NCBI GenBank assembly: GCA_029204225.1
Contig: CM055104.1
Span: 28,030,253-28,092,252 of the forward strand
Reading direction: 5' to 3'
Origin: Diphasiastrum complanatum
Lineage: Eukaryota > Streptophyta > Lycopodiopsida > Lycopodiales > Lycopodiaceae
Length of the DNA stretch: 62,000 bases
The translations under genes and the position numbers were made by a program. Below the pieces are notes generated by a model. The model saw nothing but the letters and a program-made list of their open reading frames with translations, ran no database searches and was not told the origin of the DNA. This document shows positions 22,780 to 33,811 of this stretch, piece after piece. Position 1 is the stretch's first letter; each line of letters opens with the position of its first letter.

Positions 22780-23552
22780 ATATTAAATTTTATCTACTAA
22801 GCTTGAAGCAAGCAGGAAATCCGACTGAACTAAGAAATTGCACAAACCAACTCACCTTAAAAAAAACAGGAGTGAGCACTAAGAATTAGCTGAATGGAGA
22901 GTCCAAACCAAGTCATGTATATCATGTTTCTACTTGATATGTTCTTACAACTCCAGCAGCGGTCATGGCGATGAGAAAAGAAATAGCCTACGGAGAGAAT
23001 CCAAGTCCGGGCATTCAAACTGACTCTACACTGAGCTATAATTACAAAATTGAGCCTGAGAATAGCAACAACAATGCAGTGCCAAAAACCTATAATCCAT
23101 TGAAAAAAGCCTACCAGATTTTTAAATCACCTACTAAAACAAATTTTAGAGGTTCTCATAACCTGCATGTTTGAGCACTTATACATTATGAGCCTATTAA
23201 AAACTAAATTATAGGTTTTTATTTAAGGTTTTAGAAATGATTAGTATGGCTCTAGGCTTTGATACATTATTTGAGTGGCCCATAATAAAGTGTTAACAAA
23301 TGCATTTCATTTTGATTCTTGAGATTCCTCATGGCTCTTCTCATCAATTGCCTTTTGTTTCGAATCCAAAGGCACATTGTATTCAAGGCCCAAGTCCTAC
23401 TAAAAGCATTTGAGGGAATTCAGAATATAAAGTCTCTCTTATTTTATTTTTGTCTTCAAGCAATTGACATCTCGTTTGGCGACTTCTCTACTTCTATTAA
23501 ATCTTCAAACCAAATATAGATGGAGTGACCAAAGCCTCACATCATTATTTGA
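22780..23552. other. No gene recognised
   Basis: AT-rich DNA between the ART-like gene and the CACTA transposase. No coding, RNA or terminal-repeat structure was seen. Confidence 0.4.
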
Positions 23553-23640
23553 GTGAATTTTTTTTCATCTACTTGTCATTTTTGCTTTGAAACAAAATTT
23601 ACAATTTGGACATCCAGTGATAATTCTTTTACAATGACTT

Positions 23641-25379
23641 CTTTTGTCATGTACAGACTATTGAAAAACAAAATTCTCCCAGAAGGGAATGTCATGTCTG
23701 AGACAAGAGATGAGGCACGAAAGATGTTGTCTAACATCGGGATGGACTACAAGCAATATCATGCATGTCCAAAAGATTGTATTTTATATGGAGGAAGGTA
23801 CGAATCACTCAAGAAATGTCCCATTTGTGATACTCCTCGATATAGAGATGATTTGCAAGGGGCAACCATTCCGTGCAAAGTTTTACGACATTTTCCAGTA
23901 ATTCCACGATTGCAACGTTTATTTCGTTATAAATCTCTTGCACAACTTATGGACTGGCATGCACACCATACCTCTACGGATGGGATGATGAGGGTACCTT
24001 CAGACTCACCTGCATGGAAACACATCAACAAAGAGTATCCAAGCTTTGCCAATGAGTCAAGAAATGTGAGATTTGGTCTTGCAACAGATGGTGTGAACCC
24101 CTTTAGTGTACGAGCAACTACGTGGTCCATTTGGCCTGTTTGCTTGGTAAATTATAATATTCCTCTTTGGTTGAGTACAAAAAAGGGACACATTATGTTG
24201 GCACTTCTAATTCATGGCCAACACAAGGTTAAGAACATGGATCATGTGTATCTTGAGCCGCTTATTGACGAGTTGGAAGATTTGTGGAAGTGGATAAATG
24301 CATATGACATTTCGTGCCCCTTACATGAGAGGGAGTTTACACTACATGCCATTCATGTAATGTGGACAATGCATGACTATCCAGGATTAGGTGAATGCTC
24401 AGGTAATCATTCAAACAATGTCTATCTTGTGTAAATAGGAGTTTGTTTACAGTTACATACAACTAGTAATTCTTGACATTTACATGATATACTACAATGG
24501 CTATAATCATTCTTTGACATATATTTTTTTTAATAGTGATTGATAGTATCCATTTGTTGGGCAGGCTTTCAAACGGCTGGAAAAAATGCTTGTTTTTTGT
24601 GCGGGCCAAATCTTGTGGGAAGATACTCTTATAGTCTCAAAAAAGTGGTTTATGAAAATCATCGTAAATACTTGCATGAAGGCCATCCATTCAGAGACAC
24701 TCATAGAAGAAGTTTTGGATGAAGAGTTGAGAGAGAGATGCCTCCAATGAGGATGTCTGTGGAAGATTGGCGAAAACTATGGGGGAAATCTCAAGCAAAG
24801 CCAATCGATGGTATGAAAAGATTATCTATATTTTATCGTTTGGAATATTGGAATAACCTTTTGATTAATCACCTACTTGATCCCATGCACATATTTAAAA
24901 ATGTGGGTGAATCTATTTGGAAACACTTGATTGGTGAAAAAGATACCATTGCTGCAAGGCACGATCTAAAAGAATCAAACACCAAAAAAGAATATTGGAT
25001 AAAGGATGGTGAAGATCATGCTCCAAAAGTACCTTGGACATTCACTAAGGAGGAGCTTAACCATGTGCGCTCCATTATTCATGACATTAGAACACCAACT
25101 GGTTTTGCCCATTCTCTACGGTCATCATTCACAGTGGATGGAAAGTTGCAAGGTCTCAAATCTCATGATTGGCTAAAGATGATTCAATTCATCTATCCAT
25201 TGTCAATTCGTGGGTGCTTGTCAAAAGATATTTGTGAGACCATATACAAACTATCAATCATTGTTAGGTATTTACATGTACTTGGTGTATTTTTTTATTT
25301 AGTATTTATTGATTGGAAATTCAAATAGATATAAAATGGATTGAATATGTTGCAGATGGATGGGTTCAAAAGAAATCCA
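23641..25379 (+). pseudogene. CACTA (En/Spm) transposase, truncated
   Basis: The protein resembles the Transposase_21 (TNP2-like) family. Exon 1, to 24402, has a conserved opening (ACPKDCILY near 23765, CPICDTPRY near 23820), the catalytic-core block RFGLATDGVNPFS near 24070, WPVCLVNYNIP and GQHKVKNMDHVYLEPLIDEL. A GT-AG intron of 162 bases (24403-24564) joins GECS to GFQTAGKNAC in frame. Exon 2 runs through NHLLDPMHIFKNVGESIWKHL near 24870 to TIYKLS near 25255. One in-frame TGA (24720-24722) interrupts it, and a second intron probably starts at 25268. The gene stops near 25380, where an LTR begins. Terminal CACTA repeats were not found. It is non-functional, but the frame is otherwise well preserved. 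Confidence 0.88.
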
Positions 25380-26300
25380 TGATAACACACTTTTGGGCAC
25401 TCCCACACATGTAAAATTCAACATGATATCAAAGCTAGACTAGAATATCCATGCATATGTCAAGTTTGATGTGAAAATTTGCCTGAAAATCAAGATTTTG
25501 TGAGTGTAGATGCATCTCCTTGTCTATCTTTGTGATTTTTAGGATCAAGAAGGGTCATGATCATTATGAATGGACATGATCTAGCACTATACATAATTCA
25601 ATGCTCAAACATGTGTGAGGTACAACAACCAACTTTGATGGTTTGGTTCTCCTCCAAGTTAGATCCAAAATCTATGCTAGATAGCTTGTTAGAAAGCTAG
25701 AAAAGTTTAGTTTTTGACAGTTTGTTTCAAACCAATTGGATGTGCCAATAGAAAGCTATAGCCTTTTGAATGAGGGTTGGTTCTCCTCCAAGTTAGATCC
25801 AAAATCTATGCTAGATAGCTTGTTAGAAAGCTAGAAAAGTTTAGTTTTTGACAATTTGTTTCAAACCAATTGGATGTGCCAATAGAAAGCTATAGCCTTT
25901 TGAATGAGGGTAGGTAGGGCACCTAGACCTATATGGACACTTTGGGTTTGATCCATATCTTGCTTGTTTGATCCAAAAACTTAGAAAAAAGCTTGCCAAA
26001 CTTGTCTATTTGAGATCTAGACAATTTATAGGAACCTACATAAGATATGTACACACATTAGAATAGCCTCTCAGATGTGGGAACTCATCATTATTCACAA
26101 GGGTATGCTTGATCAACTAGTAAAACATTGCCAATGGCAATTTTCAACTTGACTAGTTTTTTACTAGTTCACACATATGTAGATCAAGCTTTTTTTTATC
26201 TAATCAAATTGAATGCATGCAAGCCTAACATCCACATGTGGGAAGAAATAAACCCGTGAATCGTGCTCCTCTTTTACTAGCAATTTGGAGACTAATAAAA
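25380..26300 (-). repeat. LTR-like repeat related to the intact copia's LTR
   Basis: It starts TGATAACAC at the break in the CACTA gene, like the TGATAAATT end of the 13605 element. Shared features are CACATGTG words, 'caattttcaacttgactagt' and CTAGTTCACAC text. It holds a 134-bp tandem duplication. The right edge is uncertain. Confidence 0.5.
25643..25910. repeat. 134-bp tandem duplication
   Basis: Two adjacent units start at 25643 and 25777 with 'ttggttctcctccaagttag' and run to 'gaatgaggg'. I see one difference (gacagtttg against gacaatttg), so the duplication is recent relative to its host repeat. Confidence 0.9.
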
Positions 26301-26335
26301 AATGTGGTGAAGTATTTGGAATAAAGTCATACAAA

Positions 26336-26560
26336 GAAGCTAAAACGAGTGTACATCCGGATGTATAAGATCAAGAGGAGAGGAAGATCTATTCATAGAT
26401 CTCTTAAATGGTTGATTATGTGCCTTGGTTAGACCACAAGCTTCACAAAGCTTGCCACACTTGGATATGGATTTGGGAAGCCCGAGTGCTAGCTCCTTGG
26501 AAATCATAGACTCCATAGCTTTGTAGTTAGGATAGCCTAACCTTTTGTGCCACAACTCTA
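26336..26560 (-). pseudogene. Copia GAG-pre-integrase fragment
   Basis: The minus strand reads ELWHKRLGYPNYKAMESM, then SKELALGLP, CGKLCEACGL and SPLDLIHPDVHS. This is the zinc-binding HHCC N-terminus of a copia integrase, close in sequence to residues 435-510 of the intact element at 13605-19919. It ends sharply at about 26562 against LTR family D. In the intact homologue the domain joins catalytic integrase, which is absent here. Confidence 0.88.
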
Positions 26561-26562
26561 TA

Positions 26563-27103
26563 ACACCTCAACAAACAAATCTCGGTTCTACCAACAAAGT
26601 GCATAGTTTAATTGACAATCGCGAACAATTTGCGAACAAAAACTATTCAAGTATGAAAACAGAAGTTTTCTTGAGTCTGGAAGCAGAACGTTTGTTGAAT
26701 ATCAACCATCTTGACGGTTAGATTGTTTGTTACAGAAGGAAGAAGGCCAAAAGACCTATCCTGTAATAATATATATACATGTGCACTACTCGTTGTAAAA
26801 ACAATAGAGAAACCAACAAGGCAGCAAGAGATGTATATTGAAGAATCAGAATCAAAATTATAAAAATTCAACTGATCAAAGTTTCTCAACAGATGATTTT
26901 TCTCAATTGTTTTGATTATCTAAAATTGTCTATCACATTCACGCAATATATCTCTTAAATCTGCATGCTTTATTCAATCAAGGTAAAAAGTGCTCTATTA
27001 ATACATAGACCAGAATCAGACCCGATTGAAGACACTAATATTAGTTTGATTTATTCAAACTTTCATTGTGTTTCCTGAAGGAGAATTCTTAGTATTTTTC
27101 CTA
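26563..27103 (+). mobile_element. LTR family D, copy 1
   Basis: It matches 51176-51976 in the same orientation ('ttgaatatcaaccatc', 'catgtgcactactc', 'gacccgattgaagacact', 'tttgatttattcaaacttt'). It is followed at 27104 by TGGTATCAAAGC, a primer-binding site variant, so this is a 5' LTR. Confidence 0.7.
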
Positions 27104-27740
27104 TAGTGGTATCAAAGCTCCTCTCACAGCCTCCTACACACATCCATCAGAAGCCGTATCTGGAGCTTATTCGGAAGATTAGAAGATGTCTTCGATCAAC
27201 AACATTCAGTCTAAGATCAGTACGATCTTGGATACAGAAGGTTCGAATTATTTAATTTGAAAGTTAAAGACTTCACTCATACTGAAGGGCAAAGGACTTT
27301 GGCAATGGGTAGAACCAATAGAAGAGAAGCCAATCACTCCTGGAAAAGAACTTCGAGAATGGAGTTTGAAAAATGACAAAGCTATAGCAATTATTGCGTC
27401 TTCAGTGAATCACAACATATGCTAGATCCTTTCATCAACTTCGAACGCGAAAGAATTATGGGAAGAATTACAAACCAAGAATGAGACTCGATCTCGTAAT
27501 CAAATCATGTTCTTGGAAGACCAATTAACTTACCTACAAAGACCTGACCACTTTCGTACAAAAGATAAAGGATCTATTTCTTTCTTTGCAAAATTTCGGC
27601 ATGGAAAATGCAATCTGAAAGAAAAAACAGCTTAGTTATTTTCTTCGAGCCCTACCCAGGTCATTCAACACAACACTTTTTATCGTTCAAGAAGATGAAA
27701 CCACTGTGCGGAATTAAGAATTAATGGCTGAACATGTAAA
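27104..27740 (+). pseudogene. Primer-binding site and decayed copia gag
   Basis: After TGGTATCAAAGC (27104-27115), a start MSSINNIQSKI near 27186 leads into a gag of the UBN2 type: LKGKGLWQWVEP, a NDKAIAIIASSV block near 27380, ELWEELQTKNETRS near 27450 and FFAKFRHGK near 27585. At least four stops break it. Zinc knuckle, protease, integrase and RT do not follow. A short inverted LTR-like block (27940-28056) and an RT/RNase H tail come next, so the element has a large internal deletion. Confidence 0.75.
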
Positions 27741-27939
27741 GACAACAATTAGACAATCAAGCATTTGAAATCATTTAACATGTGCATTCAAGCCACTATA
27801 TTATCAGTGATCTCTTTTGTAAGAGCGTTGTTGTGACAAACCCACACAATGCGTTGGCGTGAGAGATAATATGCCTCTCATGAATAGTATCAGTTTGTCT
27901 CACTTACTAGCGGACTTGTTGGACGTTGGATTTAGCAAC

Positions 27940-28056
27940 GCTATGCTTAGCTCAGGTTGACACTCAACTAATTGACAATCCAATTTGATGTTCAACCGAT
28001 TTTCTCATTTTCAAGCTGATTATATATGCCTTCAATGTCATCCTTAGAGAGGTATA
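27940..28056 (-). repeat. LTR-like block, inverted relative of 4428-4640
   Basis: Read in reverse, it shares with 4428-4640 the order 'ggatgacattgaaggca', 'tatataatcagctt', 'ttggattgtcaatt' and 'gagtgtcaacc'. It is too short to set element borders. 27741-27939 shows nothing recognisable. Confidence 0.5.
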
Positions 28057-28059
28057 TGT

Positions 28060-28737
28060 TGATGCTACTTTGTTTCGTCAACTAGTTGAGAGTTTGATAT
28101 ATCTTATGACTACACAATCTGATATCTGCTATGTTGTAAGTCTGATTAGCCAATTCATGTCATCACCCACTATGGACCATTGGAAAGCTGCGAAAAGGAT
28201 TTTGAGGTATGTGAAAGGTACACCTAACTTGGCCTGGTCTATAAAAGACAAAGTGCTTTACCTAAGTTGCAAGGTTATGTTGACGCTGATTGGGCAGGAA
28301 ATGTAGATGATAGAAAGTCAACAACAGATTATGCCTTCAATTTTAGTAGTGGTTGTTTTTTATGGTCTAGCAAGAAGCAAGACACTATTTCTCTTTCTTC
28401 TACAGAAGCCGAATATAAAGCATTAAGTTCTGCCACCCAGGAAGCTATTTGGCTACGTAAGTTGTTATGTGAAATTGGCATGAAGCAGGTAAATCCTACT
28501 GTTATTTTCTGTGACAGCCAAAGTGGAATACAATTGGCTAAGAATCTTGTCTTTCATGCGAGGACAAAATGTATTGAGGCAAAATATCACTTTGTGCGTG
28601 AAAAGCTACAATCTAAAGATATAAGTATTGTACACTGTTCTACGTTGTTACAAGTTGCTGATATATTTACGAAAGCTTTAAGTAAAGGGAAGTTTGAAAC
28701 TTTTAGAGCCAAACTTGGCTTAGATCTGGTTATGTAA
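28060..28737 (+). pseudogene. Copia RT C-terminus and RNase H
   Basis: FRQLVESLIYLMTTQSDICY and HWKAAKRILRYVKGTP (28070-28225) are the copia connection region. After one frameshift near 28270 the RNase H domain is open to its natural stop: YVDADWAGNVDDRKST (catalytic Asp), SSTEAEYKALS near 28400 (catalytic Glu), ICDSQSG-type block CDSQSGIQLAKN near 28510, HARTKCIEAKYHFVREK and DIFTKALSKG near 28665. It is better preserved than its surroundings. The LTR of family E follows about 95 bases downstream, so this is the 3' end of a family E element. Confidence 0.9.
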
Positions 28738-28832
28738 AAAGCCTTTACTTGTAATACTATCATGGAGGTATGTTCCATGAATAGAGTAAACTTTAAAATA
28801 AAGAGAGACATTGATCATTGAGGGAGAGAGTT

Positions 28833-29078
28833 AAAATAGCAATGATTGACTTATATAGTGCTTTCTTATTTCGACGGCACCATGTGCGCTCAGTTCTAGA
28901 ATTATCGGGTCGTCTTTCTTTTACGAACCCTTTGAGTGCTTTTAAGCAACTTTATCTTTGTACTTGCTTATTAGTGTTGTATATACAGTTTGTGTGAGAG
29001 CAATTCTATTGTCTTGTCTTATTGCACCTGACGTTGTGCTGTGGTGATTGATCCGGTTGGGTTTTAAAACTGTATTCT
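28833..29078 (+). mobile_element. LTR family E, plus copy
   Basis: This block of about 245 bp runs from TTAAAATAGCAATG, after the purine tract GAGGGAGAGAG, to CTGTATTCTCAAC. It matches the reverse complement of 57157-57400 and 61522-61765. It is the 3' LTR for the RNase H fragment at 28060-28737. Confidence 0.8.
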
Positions 29079-29097
29079 CAACTATTTTTTTATCTTT

Positions 29098-29465
29098 CAA
29101 TAATTTGAATCCTTCTTAAACTCACACATGTATGACAAAGCTTCTCATGATATTTCACATTACATTGTCTTTGTAGCTTTGTCGTGTTGTGGCAAGCTAT
29201 CATGATGATTTGCTAAAAGATGAGGTATTGCTCTCGAGTGAGTTTGAGTATTAAAATGGATTCTTATTTCTTTATTAAATTGTAATAACTTTTCTTTTCA
29301 TTTTCCAGCAATTTGAATCTTTCTTGATTCACACATGTAGGACAAAGCTACTATTGATATTTCTCATCACCTTGTTTTTATAGGTTTGTTGCAATAGCAC
29401 TAAGCTACCATGATGATTTGCTAAAAGTTAATGTGTTAATCCTAGGTGAGTTTGTGTGATGCCAC
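29098..29465. repeat. Diverged tandem duplication, about 210-bp unit
   Basis: Two units begin near 29098 and 29307. Both contain 'aatttgaatc.ttctt', 'acacatgta.gacaaagct', 'catgatgatttgctaaaag' and end 'gtgagtttg'. The divergence is high, so the duplication is old. Confidence 0.6.
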
Positions 29466-29479
29466 GAAATTGTTAAATA

Positions 29480-30640
29480 TTGAATATCAACCTAAATATG
29501 GCATGATATACTCGAAAATGAAGACATGAGCTGGATAAATATAAATCATGAAGAGGCCTAAGTCATTTTTCGAGAATATATCTCCTAAATACTTGCCTAG
29601 TATTTAAGGGCAAGACCTTTAAAAGGGAAGACATTGCTTTGGATAGCCTTTATTAGGTCATCCATGCGAAACGACTCTATATGAGTTGACATGTTAAACT
29701 AGAGTAATTTTAACTCTTAGTTAAATATACTTCTTATGGTATAATTGAACATATATTAATCTCACACTTCAGTCTCGACCATCGAGAGAGAAGAGTATAT
29801 GTATTTGAAAGAGGTTGAAGAAGTGAATAGAGTGCTGAGAGTTATTCTCCCTTATCTCTATTCTCCACACTGTTGAGTGTGAATGATCCTGAGTTTACTA
29901 GCAATCTCTAACGCATTACATGAATTACTCTATGATCAGACAGACTCTCTAGGACATTACAGTCGTTTACTGTGTATCCGTAAATATGCTCTAAGGAACT
30001 GTCTTAAAAACATCTTATTCGTCTGTCGCAAATACTTTCTTTTCGGCACTCGAATAATGTCTAGATTTGGTACAGTCTAGCACATTCATTGAATAAAACT
30101 GTATGTATCCATTTGAGATTCCTTGCCTGAAGAATTGAGTCTTTGATCTGTATTCCTGATTGTAACTGACATAAGTTTCTAACGTGCTCTAAAACTATTT
30201 GTGTTTTTTAACCATGACCTTGGACTTGTTGAGGACTTCTGTCCAGAAACGAACAGTTCGCGAATGTGATTAATTAATTGTCTGCACAACCACGAATACA
30301 TCAAACATTTCTCGACTCTCTGTTGACACCTTAATCTGTTAGAATGTAGTCATGATGTGCTACTCTGATAACATCTCACCTGTAGAACGCGTTTCATTCG
30401 ATTTGATAGAGGCAAGACTGTTGTTCTGGAATTATTAACACTACACACCCCAACACAAGTAATACTGGTTATTTTCTAATGTCTGTTGACAACCAGAATA
30501 ACACCCAAAGCCACTTCACTCGAAATAGATCATAAATTGTACCAAATACATAACTTTCTAACGCTGTCCTCTGTGGGTTCGACATTATTTACATAGAGTG
30601 TTGTTGGCAGCTTTGCTTGATCTAACAATATTCACAGCTG
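29480..30640 (+). repeat. LTR family I, copy 2
   Basis: From 29815 this aligns with 11744-12480 (see copy 1), here without the expanded GA tract. Upstream, 29480-29800 may be its U3. It ends near 30640 against a minus-strand copia protease fragment. Confidence 0.6.
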
Positions 30641-31718
30641 TAGAGTCCCGATGCCCTTGATATTGTGTCAACTCCCATTGCCTAGAATCATTGTTCTGTT
30701 GTTCTCGAGTTCTCTAAAGTCGATCAAGATTCTTTTCTTGTAAGTGATGTATGAGGTTGCTCCTGAATCAATGACTACATCGTAGTCTTGTTCTGTGTAC
30801 CTTGTTGAAGCTTCATCAAATATTGTAAAGGCTTCACCTTTGTCTACATCCTTGGATGACTTTGCAACATTTTCTTTGCCAGCTTTGTTCTTTCTTTTTG
30901 GGTTGAATCTGCAATCGTATGTAGAGTGCTCCTTCTTCTTGTAGTGCATGCAAAATATTGTTGGATTGAACCAGCATCTATTGGCTGTGTGTCCTAGTTT
31001 GTGATAGTGAATACAAGAAGAAGATTGTTGGTTGTCATTGCCTCTGCTCAAAGACTTTGTGTTCATCTTGTTGAATTTGGGCTTGTTCTTGTTCTTCTTC
31101 TTTCCCTTCATGAAAAGAGCTTTTTTCTGATCACTTCCTTCTCCTTCATCCCTCATCAGTCTCTCATCAGCGACAAGATTGATTGCTTTGTCAAATGTCA
31201 TATCTAGTAGACTCAGTATGAGCATTCTCAACGACTGATAGGACGCAAGTAGAAATTTTCATGAAGTACATCAGTTGTTGTGGTGTTGGGACCTGGTGTT
31301 CCTGTCCAGATGCAGCGAGTTGAGCGAAGATCGTTCTGATCTTCTCAACGTGCTGATCCAACTGGTTGCCATCCCATCATATGGATTGCGGCTGATTGTG
31401 AAGATGCATCCTTGAAGCGGCAGTCCTCACTTCGTACTTCTGCTTAAGTCTTTCCCATGCTGCATGGCTACTTTCATAGTCTTCAATCTGCATGAGTAGT
31501 TCTTCATTTTTGGATGAAACGATGATCACCATTACATGTTCATCCTTTCTAATCCACTCAGCTCTCCTCGGGTCTCCCTCTAGAGGCTGCACCTCTGTGA
31601 GTTCAATCACTGACTAGAGGCCTTCACCCTTCAGAAGCATTTTGATTTTGAATTTCCGTACTCTGTAGATTTCGCCATCAAGACTGATTGCTATTCTTGT
31701 TTGGATCGTTGTAGCCAT
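30620..31718 (-). pseudogene. Copia gag-protease fragment (minus strand)
   Basis: Gag starts with MATTIQTRIAISLDGEIYRV at 31718 and continues through WIRKDEHVMVIIVSS near 31545 and YESSHAAWERLKQKYEVR near 31460. After a shift it reaches DKAINLVADERL near 31180 and two degenerate zinc knuckles (CIHYHKLGHTANRC near 31010 and CMHYKKKEHSTYDC near 30940, where the second Cys is Tyr in both). Protease follows with VIDSGATSYIT near 30765 and RTMILGNGS near 30680. Several stops are present. Everything downstream is lost at LTR family I. Confidence 0.85.
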
Positions 31719-31749
31719 ATTACGTTGCCTAGAAAATCAGTAGTGATAA

Positions 31750-32400
31750 CCTGAGCGCTCTGATAACATGTCACGAATTGTTTCACGAACTGATTCCTTT
31801 CACGAATTTGTCGCAAACTGAACTTTTTTTTTAGTTCGTTTAGTTTTCTTTTGCAGAAACTTTCAAGACCCTAGGCATGCGACTATAGATCAGAGACCAT
31901 CAATCATTCTAGCAATCAAGACAACGAAAAACAAGGAGATGGAGAAGAGAGCATTGTATTATCAATTTTTGAGTTTGGAGTGAAATGATCAGTGTCTCGC
32001 TCGTTGGCGGCCTAACACTCAGCTCAATTTTTGCTGTGTTCTGCTCGTTGGCAGACTTTCATGCACAGCTATTTTCGTTTCTCTATCTTCTTCTATTCTA
32101 CTCTATTTCGTGTTGATCAAAATTGTGTATATTTCTCCACTGTGTGGAGTCTACAAGATAGGTAAACAGGGAATTACAAGACAAGTAAACACTAATCAAC
32201 TAATCAATTATCCTCTGTTTTGGCTAACTCTTTCAGCTAAGTGTGGAGTACAATACGCCATGCTCATCGAGTTGTCATTTGACAGCGTGAATTGTTTTCT
32301 TTCGTGTCGCTTCACTTTGTTTCAAGCTTTAGCATTTCCGAGGTATGTTCGCCATTTGCTTTGCTTCGTTTCATGACAAAGTTGCAGGAGTTCACAATTT
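31750..32400 (-). mobile_element. Primer-binding site and 5' LTR of the minus-strand copia
   Basis: Upstream of the gag start at 31718, the minus strand carries TTATCAGAGCGCTCAGG (near 31750-31770), a degenerate primer-binding site next to the sequence ending GACA. The LTR beyond it is rich in CACGAA and TTCACGAA words (31775-31830). Its far edge near 32400, where gypsy sequence begins, is uncertain. Confidence 0.5.
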
Positions 32401-32404
32401 CTGA

Positions 32405-32970
32405 CAATTCGTGGAGTTTATGTATTTATGGGTTATGCAAACTATTATCGAATTTTAATTATGTTCTTTGCGGATTTAGCAAGACCTATATACAAACTAA
32501 CTATTGTTCCTATTTGGACAGTAGAAGCATTAGAAGCCTTTGAAAAATTAAAAAAAAACATTAGCCTCAGCACCAATACTGTGTTCTCCAGATGGGACGA
32601 TTGACTTTCATGTTCACACTGATGCCTCAAAATATGCAATTGGATTAGTTTTGACATGGCCAAGTGAATATAAGAAGGACTATCCAATACGATTTGCAAG
32701 CAAACAACTTATAGATCCAGAGAAGAACTATTCAACAACAGAACATGAAACGTTAGCCATTTTTTTTTCTATATGAAAATTTTGACATTACCTCATGGAA
32801 ACACCTTTTGCATTTCATACGGATCACCAACCGTTATTTTACTTGGTAAACAAGATGTGCAATACTAGGCGTATTGCAAGATGGTTACTGTTATTGACTT
32901 AATTTGACTTTCAAATTGTGGTTCGTAAGGGAAAGCAACATTATCTAGCCGAGTACGTTTCACGGTAGAT
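32405..32970 (+). pseudogene. Ty3/gypsy RT-RNase H fragment
   Basis: The frame reads FMGYANYYRILIMFFADLARPIY near 32430-32490, EALEAFEKLK near 32520 and APILCSPDGTIDFHVHTDAS near 32565-32625. Next come KYAIGLVL and YPIRFASKQL near 32685, NYSTTEHETLAI near 32730 and FHTDHQPLFYLV near 32815. The order RT connection, then RNase H with DAS, then TDH is that of gypsy elements, not copia. There are several stops and a frameshift. It lacks the RT catalytic part and the integrase. Confidence 0.85.
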
Positions 32971-32984
32971 ATGTAGCAAACATG

Positions 32985-33055
32985 AATGGATTCCTTTGTG
33001 TGTGTCTTGTATGTAGGATTTTGAGGTGCTTTCTCTTATAGTGGTATTAGAGCAA
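32985..33055 (+). repeat. LTR end with primer-binding site
   Basis: 'attttgaggtgctttctc' followed by TGGTATTAGAGC resembles the end of LTR family C at 54845-54881 ('cttgaggtgtttcc' followed by TGGTATCAGAGT). It is a short remnant. Confidence 0.45.
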
Positions 33056-33169
33056 GGCTTATGAAGACTGGATTGGAAATGTGGACACTTGAAAATCCAC
33101 CTCCGGCTATCTATGCTTCTTAGCAGAAGAACCCATTTCATGGAACAATCGAAATCATAGATGCATTTC

Positions 33170-33522
33170 TTTGTCCTCCATCAAATCCAAATATGTCACG
33201 GCCACCCCTATAGTGAAGGAGATCATTTGGCTCAGAAGATTACTCCAGGATCTAAATTTATCTCAAATCTGGCCGACTATACTCTATTGCGACAATTAGA
33301 GCCGTATCGGTCTATCTCTGAACCCATGAACTCACTCTAGAACTAAGCATATTGAAGTTCAACTTCATTTTCTTAAAGAGAACGTTAAGAACAAAGATGT
33401 CGAATTAAGTTAATGTCACACCGACAATAAGTTGGTTGACATCTTGATGAAGCCATTGTCGAGGAAAAAGCATGTTGCCTTAGCAAATATGTTAAATTTC
33501 ATTCAAGATCCTGGTAGCTAAG
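33170..33522 (+). pseudogene. Copia RNase H tail fragment
   Basis: In shifting frames it gives KEIIWLRRLLQDLNLS near 33220, a YCDN block near 33285, HSRTKHIEVQLHFLKENV near 33335-33385, DILMKPLSRKKH near 33440 and IQDPGS near 33505. Several stops interrupt it. It is the 3' end of a plus-strand copia, followed by a polypurine AAGGGAGAG and an LTR start. Confidence 0.8.
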
Positions 33523-33535
33523 CTTAAGGGAGAGT

Positions 33536-33685
33536 GTTGGAGTTTAATCTTACTCCTACTCACCTGAATTATTATGAGTACTCTTGAAATATGTAAATAT
33601 CCACTCTCTATGATAGTTTGTATTTTTACTACCAAAGTTGAACAATCTGCATAAACACATGGATAATCAAAGTCAAGCAAAGTCG
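33536..33685 (+). mobile_element. LTR start, cut off by family A element
   Basis: TGTTGGAGTTTAATC follows the purine tract directly. The LTR continues about 150 bases and is cut at 33686 by the end of the family A element. Confidence 0.6.
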
Positions 33686-33811
33686 TGTTGGAGAGAGGGA
33701 GAGTAGCGAGAGTTGAGAAAGGTGTTGTATAAATTTTTTTTTTTTTAGTTCGGAGGGGTAAGACGAACACAAACGAGACACGAAACACGAATGAGAAACG
33801 AACTATCGGAT

